Assembly (NCBI RefSeq): GCF_009727055.1
Contig: NC_052357.1
Span: forward strand, 17,467,268-17,531,267
Source of the DNA: Benincasa hispida
Taxonomy: Eukaryota > Streptophyta > Magnoliopsida > Cucurbitales > Cucurbitaceae
DNA: 64,000 bases
Direction: 5' to 3'
The notes under the pieces were generated by a model. It was not told the origin of the DNA. It was given only the letters and a program-made list of their open reading frames with translations, and did no database searches. A program made the position numbers and the translations under genes. Shown here piece after piece: positions 59,915 through 64,000 of this stretch; within the stretch, counting starts at the first letter, position 1, and each line of letters begins with the position of its first letter.

Positions 59915-61729
59915 TCCATATATATAGTTTATAGTAATTTATATAGATATCTTATTAAATATAAATTAAAAGGTTAGAAAATATTTTCTTTATAATTAAT
60001 CATCATATGGTGGGCTAGCTAGGATGATGCATTTTCTCGAGGAAAGAATAAAAACCTAAAGGTACACAATATTTTCTAAAAATGAAAATGGGCAAAAAGG
60101 TAAGCAAATGCTTTACAAGAGTATACAAATTAATTTTTATGATTTGATTTAAGATAGTGACATTTGTAAAAGGAAAAAGAAAGATCAAAAGAGAAGATAG
60201 TGATACTCATACAACAAAAATGGCTTCAATCATTCTTTAGTCATTCTAGATTATCTACAAGATTTTGGACTTATTATTTACATCAAATTACTAATCTTTC
60301 TTAAGAGACTAGGACTATTTAACCACTTTTTTTTAAATAAAGTTATCAGTTTAAGTAATTGGACTTTCACTTAATAATTTACTTTTCAAGTTAACCCTAA
60401 AGCTTTCCTCAAAAAAAAAAAAAGAAAGAAAAAAAAAAGAAAAAGTTAACCCTAAAGCATCATTTAGTCTATATTAATTATTAAGAGATGTGAAGGACCA
60501 AACAATATGGTGGCATGTAATTTTTTCTTTAAAAAAAATTACAATCACATCCCTTCATTAAGAGAAAAGGGAAAAGAAAAGGACAAGAGTTCCACTCAAT
60601 TAAATAATTGAGTATTTGTATTAATAATTATAATTGTAAGACTGATATATATTTTTTAATTACCTAATTAATTCAAATCTAATCAAACTAAAAGGATAAA
60701 AAACCTAAGGAAACTAATTTAAATTTATAGTAGATGTTCAAATCTCAGTCATATATAAAATTAAATAAAATAAATCTAATAAAATAAATGTCATAATCCA
60801 CTAAAAGATAATGTAATGAATCAAAGAGTTGTTATATAAGAAATTAAAAAAATTAATAATTACCTAAGTAGCTTCTCAAATGCAAGAATAAAGTGGTGCA
60901 CACCTTGTGTCATGTATGACATATATATTTAGTGTATATTTTATGGTTGACTCCAATTATATATTATGCACATTTATAGGATGTATGATATGTATAATAC
61001 AATCTTACTTTGTGTTTATGAATAGAAAATAGATAGTAAAGTACGAGGAAAGAGGTCATGTTTCATCAGTAAAATAAAAATAAATCATTTTCATTGTTCA
61101 TTAAAAAAAGAAATATATGAAAAAATGAAGCACTTTTACTTTTAAAAAGACTTATGTTATTAATAGAATGATTAAATTATAAGTTTAGTCCATGTATATA
61201 TTTGATTTATGAACTTGTGGAAGTTTCTACTTATTCATAAACTTACAATCCTGTATTTAGGTTCTAAAAATGTCTAATAAGTTTTTATTTCAATTTTGTA
61301 TATTTGAAATTTAGGGTAAAAAAATTGATGTGTTAGATATAAATTTAAATGAATATAGTGCTCAATTTTTATTTTTTTTTTTTTGGTCCATTAGTACAAT
61401 TTTAAAGCTTATTGAAAATGGTAAAGACCATTCAAATAGGAAATAGAAAAATCAAATGCCACATTAAAATAAAAGTGTAAGGATTTATTAAATACTTTTT
61501 AAAATTTATAAGCTTGTTCAATAATAAAGTTGAAAGTTACAAAACTAGACACTTTTGTTAAGTAATAATTATAAATAGTGTCCTTTTAGTTTCATCAACC
61601 CCTAAGTTTTAAACCTTTATCATCAATCTTTTGAGACCTTTGAAATAGTTTTAAAGGGACTCTTCTTTCATAATTTTGCCCACTAGCTATTATAATGAAT
61701 TATTTTTATTTTTATTTTTATTCCGATTA
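59915..61729. other. Intergenic, nothing recognised
   Basis: AT-rich with simple A/AAG runs (60408-60445) and poly(T) (61370-61384). No domain-bearing reading frame on either strand. 61170-61290 contains 'gtttagtccatgtatatattt'-type words of the foldback kind. Confidence 0.45.
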
Positions 61730-61960
61730 AATTTTAAATTTGATCCTTATAGTTTAAAGAAAGTTTGAATTTAGTCTCTATGGTATATAAATAGAATTTA
61801 GTCTAAATAATTTGATAGAATCTTCATAGGCTTTATCGAACCATTAAAAATTTCATAAAAACTTTATCAGAACTAAATTTTAACTTTTAAAATCGTAAGG
61901 ATTAAACTTTAACTTTTATCAAATTATGGGACCAAATTTATAATTTAACATTTTCTTTAT
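61730..61960. mobile_element. Foldback/MITE-like arms
   Basis: 'aattttaaatttgatccttatagttt' and 'tttagtctctatggta' on the left face 'cgtaaggattaaactttaact' and 'gggaccaaatttataattt' on the right in inverted orientation. This is the same style as the insert at 36245-36750. Short spacer with an Ile/Phe-poor, non-coding middle. Confidence 0.45.
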
Positions 61961-62036
61961 CATATCATAAAATATAAGGTTACAATTACATAGTTAGGAT
62001 TCACAAGCCTTTTACCAACAAAAAAAAAAGGGGGGA

Positions 62037-62545
62037 CAAATATCAATTTATACCTCTAAACTTTGGGATTTGTATCAATTTAAACCTTAAACTAATAATT
62101 ATATCAATATAAACCCCGAACTTTGGGAGTTGTATCAATTTAAACCCCAAACTAATACTCGTATCAATTTAAATCCTAAACTTTCATAACTATATCAATT
62201 TAAACCCTCCATTATGTTTTATTTGGATACATTTATGAGAGTTTAAGGTTTAAATTGATATACTTTTGGAACTGGGGTGTGATGAGGGCGCTAAGAAGGT
62301 GTCAACCTAGTTGAGATGTCTGGGTGCATCCTCTGATTTCTCAACCTCTAGTACTCTATTAAAAAACATTGATATACTTATGAAAGTTCAGGGTTTAAAT
62401 TGATACACTCGTGAAAGTTCAAGGTTCAAATTGATACCATTATTAGTTTGAGGTTTAAATTGATACAACTCCCAAAGTTCATGATTTAAATTGATAAAAT
62501 TATTAATTTATAATTTAAATTGATATAACTGTCAAAGTTTAACTA
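62037..62545. mobile_element. Foldback element built of TATCAATTTAAACC repeats
   Basis: The left arm (62045-62210) repeats 'tatcaatttaaacc' separated by 'aactttgggagttg' or 'aactaatactcg'. The right arm (62235-62540) carries the reverse forms in mirrored order ('ggtttaaattgatacaact', 'cccaaagttcatgattt'). The spacer is about 25 bp near 62211-62235. A 102-bp LINE tail interrupts the right arm. Confidence 0.75.
62266..62367 (+). mobile_element. 5'-truncated LINE tail, 12-bp target duplication
   Basis: 102 bp from TTGGAACTGGGGTGTGATG to a short A tail (ttaaaaaac), matching the LINE 3' end at 57437-57537. ATTGATATACTT flanks it on both sides (62254-62265 and 62368-62379). Length, A tail and long duplication are what target-primed reverse transcription gives. 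Confidence 0.85.
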
Positions 62546-62767
62546 TACAAATATGTCAATACCTCAATCACTTAACTATAGTGATTTGACACACCAACAT
62601 TTTTGCTAACATATTTTTTTAATCATATATATTGCTTACGTGACAAATTTGGTAACGTATATTGTTCTCTTCTCTTTTCTCGCTCTCTCCCATATTTCAC
62701 GAAGATCTTTATTTTATTTTTATTTTTTTATGAGATCATCAATTTTAATTAATAGTTTGGGACCATT

Positions 62768-62771
<4 letters not shown>

Positions 62772-62805
<34 letters not shown>
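62772..62805 (+). repeat. Poly(A) run, 34 bases
   Basis: Uninterrupted A run after 'gaccattgttt'. It could be the tail of an inserted retroposon, but I find no matching flank repeats. Confidence 0.8.
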
Positions 62806-62811
<6 letters not shown>

Positions 62812-63119
62812 TCATATGAACGAAATTAATTAGAAGAGTATAGGTATAAAATTGATATTAATTCTAAACATAATATTAGTGAGGGACCAAAGTGTGTAAA
62901 TTTAACATACAACTTTAATGGTATAAACTTACCAAAACCTAAATGTCACACCAAGCTAGTGGACATCATAAGTTGTCAATGTTGCTTTGTTTTTGTCATC
63001 ATGTATTTTTAAGCCTACACTTCTAATTTGTCAAGTCATTCCTTCCCCTGTTTATAATATTTGCCGTCACGTAAGTAAATTCAAATTTGGGGGCTTTCTA
63101 ATTAATCTAATTTTTCCTT
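62806..63119 (-). other. Intergenic and presumed 3' UTR of the MYB gene
   Basis: Directly downstream of the MYB stop on the minus strand. No reading frame of its own. The frame at 62987-63292 (plus) is antisense to the MYB exon. Confidence 0.4.
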
Positions 63120-63756
63120 TTAAACATCATCACCCAATTGTTGTTGCAAGAACGACCACATATCTTCTTCATTCCAAAACCCATTCTCCAATAACTCTCC
63201 GCCACCTATCCACCCGTTCATCGCTTCTCCGTCACAGCCGTGTTCCATTAGCATCACCATCCCGTCCTCCTCACTCGTACCTACGGAGTTAAAGTTCTCT
63301 ACCACGTCTGAAACAGACGAAACTTGAAGTTGAACCTATAAAAAAAAATATATGAATACCTGATTAAATATATTGTAACTCATCCATAAAAGCTTTTGAA
63401 TAAGATTATCCGTTGTTTTAAAGTAATTTTAAACCTGATCAGATATAGAATCTGACGATGAAGTTGTGGGAGCCACATGAGGGTTGATCCAACTAGATCC
63501 AGATGGTGACAATTGGGTCAACTCCAGAGGTGGGTGTGGTGGTTGTATGACGTCGACGGTGGTGCTGGTTGAATCAGTTGAGGCTTGGATACGTTCGAGC
63601 AAACGAGGCATCCACACATATCGCATGGCGTCACGGAATTGTTTGCTGTTCACGTCACAGTTGAGTTGTTTAGCTTGCTTTTGAACCCTTGTTCTCCAAT
63701 AGTTTTTTATTTCATTATCTGTTCTTCCCGGTAAATATTGCGCTATTTTGGACCAC
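63120..63756 (-). CDS. R2R3-MYB transcription factor, 3' part
   Basis: DNA-binding transcription factor; only the last two exons are in the window. The exon at 63756-63435 starts, after a clean AG acceptor, one base into an Arg codon. It encodes the second half of the R3 repeat ([20 protein letters not shown]), then [20 protein letters not shown] and [16 protein letters not shown]. This MYB2/MYB108-like phrase marks subgroup 20, whose members act in stress, jasmonate and anther/senescence responses. A 99-bp GT..AG intron (63434-63336) follows. The last exon, 63335-63120, encodes 71 residues ending [18 protein letters not shown], the usual acidic/aromatic C-terminal motif, then TAA. 178 residues are visible. 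The R2 exons must lie beyond 64000. No stops or shifts, so it is probably functional. Confidence 0.88.
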
Positions 63757-64000
63757 CTGTTCCAATCACAATCCCATCATTTATCCCCCTTCACTTTAGT
63801 TATTAAAAAAATTAAAGTTCCCTTATTGACCCATTAAGAAAATATGCACATTTTGAGGTTTTTTTTTTTCTTTTTTTAAAATCTGGGTTATTAGAAAAGA
63901 AAAACCCGTCTTTTTTATCTGGGTTACTAAAGAAACCCCATTTTTTATAATCTGGGTCGTTATTTAAAAAATAAAATAAAATTAAAAAAAAAAAGCCCTT
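63757..64000 (-). other. Intron of the MYB gene (partial)
   Basis: Follows the acceptor at 63758-63757 upstream on the minus strand. Low-complexity T-rich/A-rich DNA with three copies of 'atctgggtt' words (63881, 63919, 63950). The next exon is not in the window. Confidence 0.6.

Noticed and set aside
62987..63292. 101-codon plus-strand frame
   Set aside because: Antisense to the last exon of the MYB gene, which has far better support.

Overview
The window looks like transposon-rich intergenic nuclear DNA of a dicot plant. It is AT-rich and has introns with GT..AG borders, plant gene families (a cell-wall pectinesterase and an R2R3-MYB) and dense Ty1/copia, Ty3/gypsy, LINE, hAT and Harbinger-type debris. 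The repeats and the two genes made me think of a cucurbit, but that is an impression, not a demonstration.

Layout. (1) 1-29587 is a nest of long terminal repeats (LTRs) of one Ty1/copia-like family. Twelve copies of its conserved core can be counted across the whole window, in both orientations. Pieces of gag, protease, RNase H and long 5' leaders lie between them. Several insertions can be bounded exactly: solo LTRs at 3750-5622 (target duplication GTACA), 6501-8322 (AGATC), 9862-11508 (ATATT) and 25205-27240 (ATTTC), plus a gypsy-like solo LTR at 22185-24820 (ATTTT). (2) 29588-31400 is a decayed Ty3/gypsy gag-protease piece split by a hAT-type MITE (29931-30483). (3) 31401-44999 has lower LTR density. 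It holds a small hypothetical ORF (34158-34391), an apparently intact five-exon pectinesterase on the minus strand (38862 down to 35924, 386 residues) and several MITE or foldback elements, some inside the pectinesterase introns. (4) 45003-57537 is a LINE split by a long copia element (45416-56839, minus strand) with two LTRs, a primer-binding site, and broken gag, integrase, RT and RNase H. That element itself carries a solo LTR (49126-51105, target duplication CCAAC). (5) 57538-63119 holds a second LTR family fragment, a hAT-like element containing a LINE piece, and a foldback element carrying a 102-bp LINE tail with a 12-bp target duplication. (6) 63120-63756 is the 3' part of an R2R3-MYB transcription factor gene (minus strand, subgroup 20 type), whose first exons lie beyond the right edge.

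Only the pectinesterase and the MYB look like working host genes. The retroelement coding regions carry stops and frameshifts and look dead. I found no tRNA, rRNA, CRISPR array or prokaryotic-type operon. The more unusual signals are structural: tandem perfect hairpins in the U3 part of a gypsy LTR, a 202-bp duplication in the transcribed part of a copia LTR, repeated GTTGCAAC palindromes in copia leaders, and LTR arrays without internal regions.
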